DNA from: CAMYMQ01 sp963730305
GTDB taxonomy: Bacteria > Pseudomonadota > Alphaproteobacteria > Bin65
Assembly: GCA_963730305.1 (NCBI GenBank)
Contig: CAVSRB010000002.1
Coordinates: forward strand, 434,001 to 498,000
Direction of reading: 5' to 3'
Length of the DNA stretch: 64,000 bases
Both the position numbers and the translations under genes were made by a program. Numbering within the stretch: the first letter of the stretch is position 1; every line of letters begins with the position of its first letter. The notes below the pieces were generated by a model that was given only the letters and a program-made list of their open reading frames with translations, was not told the origin of the DNA and made no database searches. Of the stretch, positions 50,509-58,255 are shown in pieces.

Positions 50509-50751
50509 GTGACCAGTCCGCGCATGACCCACCCGTTGGCCAGCATCGACTATCCCCACCAATGCCGCGATTGGGAAGAGACTCCCTACACCAAGGCGCT
50601 CGGCGACGCACTCGAGGCGCTGTTCGACGAGGGCAAGCACGAGCTGCCGGAGATCGTCGACGGCCTCAACCGAGCCGGCGTCCTGCCGCCCGGCCGTAGC
50701 AGCTGGGACGAGGACATCTTCCGGTCCGAAATGGCGCGCCTGGGGGCCTGA
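50509..50751 (+). CDS. Small helix-turn-helix (recombinase-like HTH) protein heading the catabolic operon
   Basis: Protein of 80 residues, GTG start after ACCGGGAG (an in-frame ATG follows at 50524). It has WEETPYTKALGDALEALFDE, then HELPEIVDGLNRAGVLPPGR and SSWDEDIFRSEMARLG. This helical pattern is that of the small 'recombinase-like helix-turn-helix' proteins found beside Rieske oxygenase genes. It is the first gene of the operon, 6 bases before the ABC ATPase. It may bind DNA or an oxygenase partner; no function is established. Confidence 0.65.
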   Translation: MTSPRMTHPLASIDYPHQCRDWEETPYTKALGDALEALFDEGKHELPEIVDGLNRAGVLPPGRSSWDEDIFRSEMARLGA

Positions 50752-50757
50752 CCGGCG

Positions 50758-51552
50758 ATGACCCGCAACCAACTCGAATTCCAGGGCGTCGCCAAGCACT
50801 TCCCGCCGCTGCGTCGGAGCGACGGCGAGGGCGTGCTGGCGATCGACGGCGTCAACGTCGCCATCGCCGAGGGTGAGGTCGTCTCGCTGATCGGCCCGTC
50901 CGGTTGCGGCAAGAGCACGCTGCTGAACCTCGCCTCCGGGCTCGACCGGCCGTCGCGTGGCCGGGTCTTCGTCGACGGCGAGGAGGTCGACGGCCCCAAC
51001 GAGCACGTCGCCTTCATGCTCCAGAAGGACCTGCTGCTGCCGTGGCGGACGATCCGCAAGAATGTCGAGTTCGGCCAGGAGATCCGCGGCCTCGACGCGG
51101 CCGAGCGCCGCCGCCGGGCCGATCACTTCCTGGCCAAGTACCGCCTGTCCGACTTCGCCAACCGCTACCCGCACGAGCTGTCGGGCGGCATGCGCCAGCG
51201 CGCCGCGCTCGCGCGCACGATGGTGATGTATCCCGACGTGCTGCTGCTCGACGAGCCGTTCTCCGCGCTCGACGCCCAGACCAAGATGGTCCTCCAGCAG
51301 GACCTGGCGCGCGCGCTCTACGAGGAGAAGAAGACGGCGCTCCTGATCACCCATGATCTGGTCGAGGCGCTGGCGATGTCGGACCGGGTGCTGGTCATGT
51401 CGCGCCGGCCCGGCCGGATCATTCGCGAGATCGTCGTCGACGTCGAACACCGCGAGGACCCGATGAGCCGGCGGCAGCATCCCAAGGTCGGCCCCTACAT
51501 CGCCGAGCTGATGTCGCTGCTCGATATCGGTCACGAAGAGGAGCTGGTCTGA
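50758..51552 (+). CDS. ABC transporter ATPase (SsuB/TauB/NrtD type)
   Basis: Protein of 264 residues. Walker A GPSGCGKSTLLNLASG, Q-loop MLQKDLLLPWRTIRKNV, signature LSGGMRQRAALARTM, Walker B VLLLDEPFSALDAQ and switch His in LITHDLVEALAM. Family members energise uptake of sulfonates, nitrate, taurine or aromatic acids. It is 2 bases from the permease gene. No periplasmic binding protein is in the operon. Confidence 0.93.
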   Translation: MTRNQLEFQGVAKHFPPLRRSDGEGVLAIDGVNVAIAEGEVVSLIGPSGCGKSTLLNLASGLDRPSRGRVFVDGEEVDGPNEHVAFMLQKDLLLPWRTIRKNVEFGQEIRGLDAAERRRRADHFLAKYRLSDFANRYPHELSGGMRQRAALARTMVMYPDVLLLDEPFSALDAQTKMVLQQDLARALYEEKKTALLITHDLVEALAMSDRVLVMSRRPGRIIREIVVDVEHREDPMSRRQHPKVGPYIAELMSLLDIGHEEELV

Positions 51553-51554
51553 CC

Positions 51555-52505
51555 ATGGAGCTCAACGCCCCCAAGAACCAGCCCGCCAAGAACCGCCCGG
51601 CCCAGAACAAGCCCGCCGCGCCGCGGCCAACGGCGCCCTGCGCCCCGTGCGCGCCCTGCGAGCCGATGATGCCGATGATGGGCACGCCCGAGGCCGGCAT
51701 GGCCGCCGCCCTGCGCCGGATCACGATGGCCAGGGAGTTCCATCTCTCGCTGGTCGCGTTGGTCGTCTTCCTGGCCTTCTGGGAGTGGGGCCCGCCGCTG
51801 CTCGGCATCCGCGAGTTCATCATCCCGCGCCTGTCGAACGTGGTCAGCGAGTTCTTCTTCATGCTCGCGAACGGCCGGCTGCTCCACCACACCTGGATCA
51901 CGACCTATTCGGTGATGCTCGGCTTCTTCCTCGGGGCGATCCTGGGCATGGTGATGGGCTACCTGCTCGGCATGTCGCCGACCACCGAGATCGTCGCCTC
52001 GCCCTACATCCTGGCGCTGCAGATCGCGCCCAAGGTCGCCTTCGCGCCGCTGTTCATCATGTGGTTCGGCTACAACATGACGCCGAAGATCCTGGTCGCC
52101 GTGCTGATCGTGTTCTTCCCGATCCTGATCAACGTGCTGACCGCGGTGCGCGGCGTCGACCCGGCGATGGTCAACCTCGCCCGGTCGTTCAAGGCCTCGC
52201 GCTGGCAGATCTTCTGGAAGATCGAATTCCCGGCGTCGATGCCGCCCCTGTTCTCGGGGCTGCGGATCGGCGCCACCCTGGCCGTGATCGGCATCACCGT
52301 CGGCGAGTTCGTCGGCGGCAATACCGGCCTCGGCTACCTGCTGATCGAGGGCGAGGGCCAGGCGAACACCAAGGCGGTGTTCGTCGCCATCATCATGCTC
52401 ACCCTGATCGGCATCATCGCCTACTGCCTGGTGATCCTGACGGAACGCTGGGTGCTCCGCTACATGCCGAAGCGGAAGTTCGGTGACGTCAGCAACCAGA
52501 ACTGA
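51555..52505 (+). CDS. ABC transporter permease (SsuC/TauC type) with Cys/Pro/Met-rich N-terminal extension
   Basis: Protein of 316 residues. From about residue 57 it is a normal permease with six helices and the ATPase-docking loop VNLARSFKASRWQIFWKIEF and PASMPPLFSGLRIGA. Before the first helix is a ~55-residue soluble extension rich in Lys/Pro/Asn and then CAPCAPCEPMMPMMG. Three cysteines and four methionines in 15 residues look like a soft-metal site or thiol-reactive segment. I know no such extension in SsuC/TauC proteins. No binding-protein gene accompanies it. Confidence 0.9.
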   Translation: MELNAPKNQPAKNRPAQNKPAAPRPTAPCAPCAPCEPMMPMMGTPEAGMAAALRRITMAREFHLSLVALVVFLAFWEWGPPLLGIREFIIPRLSNVVSEFFFMLANGRLLHHTWITTYSVMLGFFLGAILGMVMGYLLGMSPTTEIVASPYILALQIAPKVAFAPLFIMWFGYNMTPKILVAVLIVFFPILINVLTAVRGVDPAMVNLARSFKASRWQIFWKIEFPASMPPLFSGLRIGATLAVIGITVGEFVGGNTGLGYLLIEGEGQANTKAVFVAIIMLTLIGIIAYCLVILTERWVLRYMPKRKFGDVSNQN

Positions 52506-52519
52506 GGAGGAACCCGTCA

Positions 52520-53041
52520 ATGTCCGCGCACGCGGCCGCCGCCGAGGCGGCTTCCAACGAGAACCTGCAGGAGCGGATGGAGCGTCGCATCGCGCGCTAC
52601 CAGACCCGCACCTATGACTGGGACGCGCTGAAGTTCCAGGCCGATTACGACCCCAAGTACCGCCGCGCCCAGATGCGCTACATGGGCACCGGCGGCACCG
52701 GCGTCGCGTCGGACAACAACACCGTGCCGTCCGAGCATTTCACCTTCTCGACCATGGTGCTGCCGCCGGGCTGCGAAGGCCCGCTCCACGTCCATGACGA
52801 CGTCGAGGAGGTGTTCTTCATGCTGCGCGGCAAGATCCGCCTGTTCATGGAGGACAAGGGCGAGAAGTGGGAGACGGTGCTGAGCGAGCGCGACCTGGTC
52901 TCGGTCCCGCCCGGCATCTACCGCGGCCTGGTCAACGAGGGCGACGAGGAAGCGCTGATGTGCGTCATGATCGGGACGCCGAAGCCGCAGACCCCGACCT
53001 ATCCGCCGGACCACCCGCTGGCCAAGATCAAGCGCAAGTAG
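52520..53041 (+). CDS. Cupin-domain protein
   Basis: Protein of 173 residues with one cupin barrel. Motif 1 is GPLHVHDDVEEVFFMLRG (the His-x-His and Glu metal ligands) and motif 2 is PPGIYRGLVNEGDEEALM, where the usual final His seems replaced by Tyr-Arg. It could be a metal-dependent isomerase or oxygenase, or a stabiliser of the neighbouring oxygenase. Start at 52520 follows GAGGAGGAA. It lies 14 bases before the Rieske gene. Confidence 0.82.
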   Translation: MSAHAAAAEAASNENLQERMERRIARYQTRTYDWDALKFQADYDPKYRRAQMRYMGTGGTGVASDNNTVPSEHFTFSTMVLPPGCEGPLHVHDDVEEVFFMLRGKIRLFMEDKGEKWETVLSERDLVSVPPGIYRGLVNEGDEEALMCVMIGTPKPQTPTYPPDHPLAKIKRK

Positions 53042-53055
53042 GGGAGGCCAACACC

Positions 53056-54093
53056 ATGGCAAACACCGGCAACACGGGTAACGGCGGCGCGCCGACGGTC
53101 GACCAGCTGGTCGCCGGCGGCCTGCCCAACCAGTGGTACGCGCTGCTGCCCGCCGACTGGGTCAAGGACGAGCCGGTCGGCATCACCCGCATGGGCAAGC
53201 GCCTGGTCCTGTGGCGCGACAACGCGGACGAGATCCACGTCCAGTACGACCGCTGCCCGCACCGCGGCGCTCGGCTGTCGCAGGGCCACGTGCTCGACGG
53301 CTTCGTGACCTGCCCCTATCACGGGATCCAGATCAATCCCGACGGCACCGTCGCCAAGGTGCCGGCCTATCCCGGCTGCAAGGTCGAGGGCATGAAGGGC
53401 GTCGAGACCTTCCCCAGTGTCGTCAAGGGCGGCTGCGTCTTCGCCTGGTTCGGCGAGGGCGAGGCGGCGCCGGTCGAGTTCCCGTTCGAGTTCGACGACC
53501 CGGAATGGTCCCATTTCATCTGCACCGCGACCTGGAAGGGCAACTACATGCTCGCCCTGGAGAACCTGGTCGACCCGATGCACGGCACCTACGCCCACGC
53601 CAAGAGCTACACGCTGGCCTACGGCGCGCAGACGGACGAGATGGAGATCCAGAAGACGGACCACGGCTTCGTCATCTCCCGCACCCAGCAGAAGGGCGTC
53701 AACTTCGACTGGACCGAATACGCCTTCACCGGCGCCGACTGGGTCCGGCTCGACCTGCCCTATCCCAAGGGCGCCGGGCCGGGCGGCATGTTCCGCATCC
53801 TCGGCTACGTCACCCCGATCGACGCGAACAGCCACCAGGTCTTCTTCTGGCGGCTGCGCAAGATCGAGGGCTGGCAGCGCGACCTGTGGCGGTTCATGTA
53901 CAAGAGCCGGCTCGAGGAGCGGCACTGGAACGTGCTCGAGCAGGACCGGGTCATCGTCGAAGAGGCCGAGGTGCCCGAGTCGGAGCTGCTCTACCAGCAC
54001 GACATCGGCGTCACCCAGGTCCGCCGGCTGCTGGCCCGACGCGCCAAAGATTACATCAAGTCGCTCGACGCGCCGCGCGTGGCGGCGGAGTAG
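53056..54093 (+). CDS. Rieske non-heme iron oxygenase, alpha subunit (vanillate demethylase/PobA-like type IA)
   Basis: Protein of 345 residues. The Rieske cluster ligands are CPH (C67, H69) and CPYH (C86, H89). The mononuclear iron site follows at ENLVDPMHGTYAH with D173, H176 and H181. It should hydroxylate or O-demethylate an aromatic substrate. The reductase and ferredoxin partners are not in the operon, so it must use ones coded elsewhere. Flanked by a cupin and an SDR. Confidence 0.93.
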   Translation: MANTGNTGNGGAPTVDQLVAGGLPNQWYALLPADWVKDEPVGITRMGKRLVLWRDNADEIHVQYDRCPHRGARLSQGHVLDGFVTCPYHGIQINPDGTVAKVPAYPGCKVEGMKGVETFPSVVKGGCVFAWFGEGEAAPVEFPFEFDDPEWSHFICTATWKGNYMLALENLVDPMHGTYAHAKSYTLAYGAQTDEMEIQKTDHGFVISRTQQKGVNFDWTEYAFTGADWVRLDLPYPKGAGPGGMFRILGYVTPIDANSHQVFFWRLRKIEGWQRDLWRFMYKSRLEERHWNVLEQDRVIVEEAEVPESELLYQHDIGVTQVRRLLARRAKDYIKSLDAPRVAAE

Positions 54094-54109
54094 GGGCCGG
54101 GCGCTGGAC

Positions 54110-54871
54110 ATGGGTGTGCTCGACGGCAAGGTCATCGTCGTCACCGGCGCGGGCCGGGGCCTCGGCCGTGCGTTCGCCGAGGCCGCGGCCGGGGCGGGCG
54201 CGTCGGCCGTGGTCGTCGCCGAGATCAACGCCGAGTGGGGCGAGGCGAGCGCGGCGGCGATCCGCGATGCGGGCTGTGACGCCGCCTTCGTCCCGCTCGA
54301 CCTCGGCGACCCGGACAGCGTCCAGGCGATGGCCGATACCGTCGGCGACCGCTGGGGCCGGATCGACGGGCTGGTCAACAACGGCGCGATCGCGACCGGG
54401 ATCGGCGGCAAGACCTTCGAGGAGATCGACGTCGAGACCTGGGACCGGGTGATGACGGTCAACGTCCGCGGCACCTGGCTGGCGGTCAAGGCCTGCGCGC
54501 CGCTGCTGCGCAAGGGCGCGAACGGCGCCCGCGTGGTCAACCTGGCCTCGGACACGGCGCTGTGGGGCGCGCCGCGCCTGCTCCACTACGTCTCGTCCAA
54601 GGGCGCGATCATCGCCATGACCCGCTCGCTGGCGCGCGAGCTCGGCCCCGACGGCATCGCGGTCAACGCGATCGCGCCCGGCCTGGTCCTGGTCGAGGCG
54701 ACCGAATACGTGCCCCAGGACCGGCACGACCAGTACGTCACCGGCCGCGCCATGCCGCGGCCCCAGCACCCCGACGACGTGGTCGGCGCGGTGCTCTACC
54801 TGCTGTCCGACGGCGCCGGTTTCGTCACCGGCCAGCTGCTGCCGGTCAACGGCGGCTTCGTGTTCAACTGA
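54110..54871 (+). CDS. Short-chain dehydrogenase/reductase (SDR)
   Basis: Protein of 253 residues of the classical SDR type. Cofactor motif VVTGAGRGLGRAFAEAAA, NNGA-like VNNGAI, catalytic Ser in NLASDTALWG, and YVSSKGAII (Tyr-x3-Lys). Likely oxidises the dihydrodiol or alcohol made by the Rieske enzyme, using NAD(P). Starts 16 bases after the oxygenase stop. Confidence 0.92.
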   Translation: MGVLDGKVIVVTGAGRGLGRAFAEAAAGAGASAVVVAEINAEWGEASAAAIRDAGCDAAFVPLDLGDPDSVQAMADTVGDRWGRIDGLVNNGAIATGIGGKTFEEIDVETWDRVMTVNVRGTWLAVKACAPLLRKGANGARVVNLASDTALWGAPRLLHYVSSKGAIIAMTRSLARELGPDGIAVNAIAPGLVLVEATEYVPQDRHDQYVTGRAMPRPQHPDDVVGAVLYLLSDGAGFVTGQLLPVNGGFVFN

Positions 54872-54882
54872 GGGAGCGAGCG

Positions 54883-55704
54883 ATGGCGATCCCCGAGCTG
54901 CAGACGACGACGGCGAACGGCCTGACCCTCGCCTGGCGCGAGGCCGGCGCCGGGCCGGCCCTGGTGCTGCTCCACGGCATCGGCTCCGGCTCGCTCGGCT
55001 GGGGCGCGCAGCTCGACGCCTTTTCCGACCGCTTCCGCGTGATCGCCTGGGACGCGCCCGGCTACGGCGGCTCCGGCGACCTGCCCGACGCGACGCCGAC
55101 GCCGGCCGACTACGCCGACGCGCTCGCCGGGCTGCTCGATGCGCTCGGCGTCCGCACCGCCCATCTGTGCGGCAACTCGCTCGGCGCGCTGTTCATCGGC
55201 GCCTTCGTCCGCCGCTATCCCGACCGGGTGCTGTCGCTGACCCTGTCCGACGCGGCGCCGGGCCACGTCCGCCTCTCGGAGGAGGAGCGGGCGCAGAAGC
55301 TGCAGGCGCGGATCGACGCGGTCGAGACGCTGGGCCCGGCCGGCATGGCCGAGCAGCGCTCGCAGAACCTGGTCGCGCCCGGGGCGAGCGAAGAGGTGCT
55401 CGCGGCGGTCCGTGCGGTGATGTCGCGCGTCCATCCGCACGGCTACGTCCAGGCCGCCCACGCGTTGGCCCAGGGCGACCTGCTCGCCGACCTCGAGGGC
55501 TGCGCCAAGCCGGCGCTGGTGCTGTGCGGGGCCGAGGACAGGGTGACCCCGCCCGAGGGCAACCGCGCCGCCGCGGCGGCGCTCGCCAACAGCCGCTTCG
55601 CCCTGCTCGACGGCGTCGGCCATCTGCCCTACGTCGAGGCGCCGGAGCGCTTCAACCGGCTGGTCGGCGAGTTCCTGGACGGCCTGCGGCAGGAGGCGGC
55701 ATGA
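54883..55704 (+). CDS. Alpha/beta hydrolase (meta-cleavage product or enol-lactone hydrolase-like)
   Basis: Protein of 273 residues: LVLLHGIGSGSLGWGAQLDA (oxyanion hole), LCGNSLGALFIGAF (nucleophile Ser), CGAEDRVTP (Asp) and GVGHLPYVEAPERF (His). This is the MhpC/PcaD-like pattern used to hydrolyse C-C bonds of ring-cleavage products or enol-lactones. Its stop overlaps the IclR start (ATGA). Works naturally with the extradiol dioxygenase two genes later. Confidence 0.88.
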   Translation: MAIPELQTTTANGLTLAWREAGAGPALVLLHGIGSGSLGWGAQLDAFSDRFRVIAWDAPGYGGSGDLPDATPTPADYADALAGLLDALGVRTAHLCGNSLGALFIGAFVRRYPDRVLSLTLSDAAPGHVRLSEEERAQKLQARIDAVETLGPAGMAEQRSQNLVAPGASEEVLAAVRAVMSRVHPHGYVQAAHALAQGDLLADLEGCAKPALVLCGAEDRVTPPEGNRAAAAALANSRFALLDGVGHLPYVEAPERFNRLVGEFLDGLRQEAA

Positions 55705-56504
55705 CCGAGACCAACGACGACGGCGCCCGCTATCTCGTGCCCGGCCTGATGCGCGGGCTGGCGCTGCTCGAAGCCTTCTCGACCGAGCATCAGACCCTGT
55801 CGCTCGCCGACCTCAGCAAGGCCGTCGGCCTGCCCCGGTCGTCGGTGTTCCGGCTCGCCTACACGCTGACCGAGATGGGCTTCCTGATCCGCGACGACGC
55901 CGCCAAGACCTACCGGCTCGGCTCGCGCGTGCTCGGGCTCGGTTTCACCTATCTCGCCTCGCAGGAGCTGATCGAGGTCGCCCGCCCGCGCCTGGAGGCG
56001 TTGAGCGGCCGGACCCGCTGCTCGGCCCACCTCGGCGTGCTCGAAGGCACCGAGATCGTCTACCTGGCGCGCTACGCGGTCGACAGCGCGATGACCAGCG
56101 GCATCCGCGTCGGCGCGCGCCTGCCCGCCCACGCGACCAGCATCGGCCGGGCGATCCTGTCGCAGATGTCCCACGACGAGGTGCGGGCGATCTTCGACGA
56201 CGCGCAGCTCGCCGCCTTCACCGACCAGACCGCGACCACGCTCGACGCGCTGCTCCAACTGTTGACCAAGGACGCCGCCCGCGGCTTCGCCCTCAGTCAT
56301 TCGGCCTTCGAGACGGGCATCGCCAGCGTCGCCGCGCCGGTGTTCGGCCCCGACGGCAAGGTGGTCGCGGCGATCAACATCACCACGCCGGAATCGGCGA
56401 TCAAGGGCGACGAGCTCGAAACCCGCATCGCCGACGCGGTGCTGGCGACGACCGCCGAAATTTCGTCCTGGCTCGGCTATCCGGGCCGCAAACGGACCGC
56501 ATGA
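55701..56504 (+). CDS. IclR-family regulator embedded in the catabolic operon
   Basis: Protein of 267 residues. The helix-turn-helix LSLADLSKAVGLPRSSVFRL is near residue 34. The ligand domain has GARLPAHATSIGRAILSQM and SHSAFETGIASVAAPVFGPD. It is coded within the operon, coupled by 4 bases to the hydrolase gene, so it is expressed with its presumed targets. The perfect GAAAC/GTTTC palindrome downstream of the operon promoter (50451) is its likely operator. Effector unknown. Confidence 0.92.
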   Translation: MTETNDDGARYLVPGLMRGLALLEAFSTEHQTLSLADLSKAVGLPRSSVFRLAYTLTEMGFLIRDDAAKTYRLGSRVLGLGFTYLASQELIEVARPRLEALSGRTRCSAHLGVLEGTEIVYLARYAVDSAMTSGIRVGARLPAHATSIGRAILSQMSHDEVRAIFDDAQLAAFTDQTATTLDALLQLLTKDAARGFALSHSAFETGIASVAAPVFGPDGKVVAAINITTPESAIKGDELETRIADAVLATTAEISSWLGYPGRKRTA

Positions 56505-56526
56505 ACGCGAGGAAAGGGAGGTCTCG

Positions 56527-57427
56527 ATGACCGAGGCAAAGGTCAGCCGGCTGCGCGGCATCGCGCTCGGCGCGCCGAAGATGAGTGAAACCAGGGACTT
56601 CTACGTCGACGCCTGGGGCCTGACCCCGGTCGCCGAGGAAGCCGGCGCGGTCTATTTCCGCGGCACCGGGCCGGAACACCATATCCTGTCGATCCACGAC
56701 GCCGACCATCGCGGCATCATGTACATCAACCTGGCCGCCCAGGACCGCGACGCGCTGCAGGCCCTGTTCGACCGGATCAAGGATTCGGGCGTCACCGTCG
56801 CGGCGCGCGCCGCGGGCGCTGGACACGCCGGGCGGCGGCATCGGCTTCGACATCGTCGATCCCGACAAGCGCCTGATCCGGGTCGCCGCCGAGGTCGAGC
56901 AGCACCACGAGTTCGCCGACCGGCCCGACGCGCCGCGCAAGATCACCCACTGCGTGCTCAACACGCCGCAGTTCGAGACGGCGCTGGAGTTCTACCAGAC
57001 CGCGCTGGGCTTCCAGATCAGCGACTGGTCGGAGAACCAGATGGTCTTCATCCGCTGCAACGTCGACCACCACTCGATCGCCTTCAACCGGGCCGACCAC
57101 GCCTCGCTCAACCACATCGCCTTCGAGATGCCGTCGATCGACGCCCAGATGAAGGGCATCGGCCGGATGAAGCGCCACGGCAAGGAGGTCGGCTGGGGCG
57201 TCGGCAGGCACGGGCCGGGCAACAACACCTTCTCCTATTTCACCGACCCCAGCGACTTCGTCATCGAATACACCGCCGAGGTCGAGCGCATCGATCCGGC
57301 GACCCACGAGCCGCGGGTGTGGAAGCGCACGCCCGAGCTGATGGACCGCTGGGGCACCGCCGGCCCGCCGCCGCCGGGCTTCCGCAAGTACATGGCGGGC
57401 GAGCCCGACCCCGGATACCAGGGCTGA
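56527..57427 (+). pseudogene. Type I extradiol dioxygenase (two VOC modules), single-base frameshift
   Basis: The N-terminal VOC half (MTEAKVSRLRGIALGAPKMS to LFDRIKDSGVTVA) changes frame near 56814-56820 and continues as LDTPGGGIGFDIVDPDKRLI then KITHCVLNTPQFETALEFYQ to TGA at 57427. Deleting one G of GCGGGCG restores a full protein of about 300 residues. Iron ligands are visible as THCVL (His), LNHIAFEM (His) and FVIEYTAE (Glu), as in catechol 2,3-dioxygenases. Central to ring cleavage in this operon; either broken or an insertion error. Confidence 0.85.
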
Positions 57428-57463
57428 CCCCGGCGCTCTCGATCCCCGCGAACGGATAGGCAC

Positions 57464-58255
57464 ATGGACCTTGGACTGAACGGGTTGCGCGCCGTCGTCA
57501 CCGGCGGCTCGTCGGGCATCGGCCTCGCCACGGTGCGGGCGCTGCTCGCCGACGGTGCGCGGGTCGCCTTCTGCGGCCGCGACGAGGACCGGCTGGTGAC
57601 CGCGTTCGATCCGCTGGCGGCCGAGTATGGCGACGCCGTGTTCGCGGCACCGTGCAACGTGCTCGACGAGGCTCAGGTCGCGGGCTTCCGCGACGCCGTG
57701 CTCGACCGGCTCGGCGGCGTCGACATCCTGGTCAACAACGCCGGCCAGGGCCGGCTCAGCACCTTCGAGAACACCGAGGACGACGCCTGGCGCGAGGAGT
57801 TCGAGCTCAAGTTCTTCTCGGTGATCCGGCCGACCCGTGCCTTCGAGGGCGCGCTCGCGGCGTCCGACAAGGCCGCGATCGTCATCGTCAACTCGCTGCT
57901 GGCGCGCCAGCCCGAGCCGCACATGGTCTGCACCTCGGCGCTGCGCGCCGGCGTCCAGAATCTTCAGAAATCGCTGTCGGTCGAGCTCGCCGCCAAGGGC
58001 ATCCGGGTCAACGGCATCCTGCTCGGCCTCGTCGATTCGGGCCAGTGGCAGCGGCGCTACGAGGCCCAGGGCAAGCCGGGCCAGACCAAGGAAGACTGGA
58101 TGGCCGAGCTGGCCGCGCAGAAGCACATCCTCACCGGCCGCCTCGGCCGGCCCGAGGAGGCCGCCGCGGCGATCGCCTTCCTGGCCGCCCCCGTCGCCAG
58201 TTTCATCACCGGAGCCTCGCTCGAGGTCGCTGGAGGAGTATCCCGCTTTGCCTGA
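57464..58255 (+). CDS. Short-chain dehydrogenase/reductase (SDR), atypical catalytic Tyr region
   Basis: Protein of 263 residues with VVTGGSSGIGLATVRALLAD (cofactor), NNAG in VNNAGQGRLS, and NSLLARQPEPHMVCTSALRA where the usual Y-x3-K motif would stand. The classic Tyr/Lys pair is not evident there (MVCTSALRA), so catalysis may differ. The end ITGASLEVAGGVSRF is typical. Overlaps the ThDP-enzyme start by 8 bases. Confidence 0.85.
   Translation: MDLGLNGLRAVVTGGSSGIGLATVRALLADGARVAFCGRDEDRLVTAFDPLAAEYGDAVFAAPCNVLDEAQVAGFRDAVLDRLGGVDILVNNAGQGRLSTFENTEDDAWREEFELKFFSVIRPTRAFEGALAASDKAAIVIVNSLLARQPEPHMVCTSALRAGVQNLQKSLSVELAAKGIRVNGILLGLVDSGQWQRRYEAQGKPGQTKEDWMAELAAQKHILTGRLGRPEEAAAAIAFLAAPVASFITGASLEVAGGVSRFA

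Noticed and set aside
53056..54093. Rieske protein as a two-component dioxygenase with a beta subunit in the operon
   Set aside because: No beta-subunit (SnoaL/ring_hydroxyl_B) gene accompanies it; the cupin is not a beta subunit. The short 345-residue form fits homo-oligomeric demethylase-type oxygenases.
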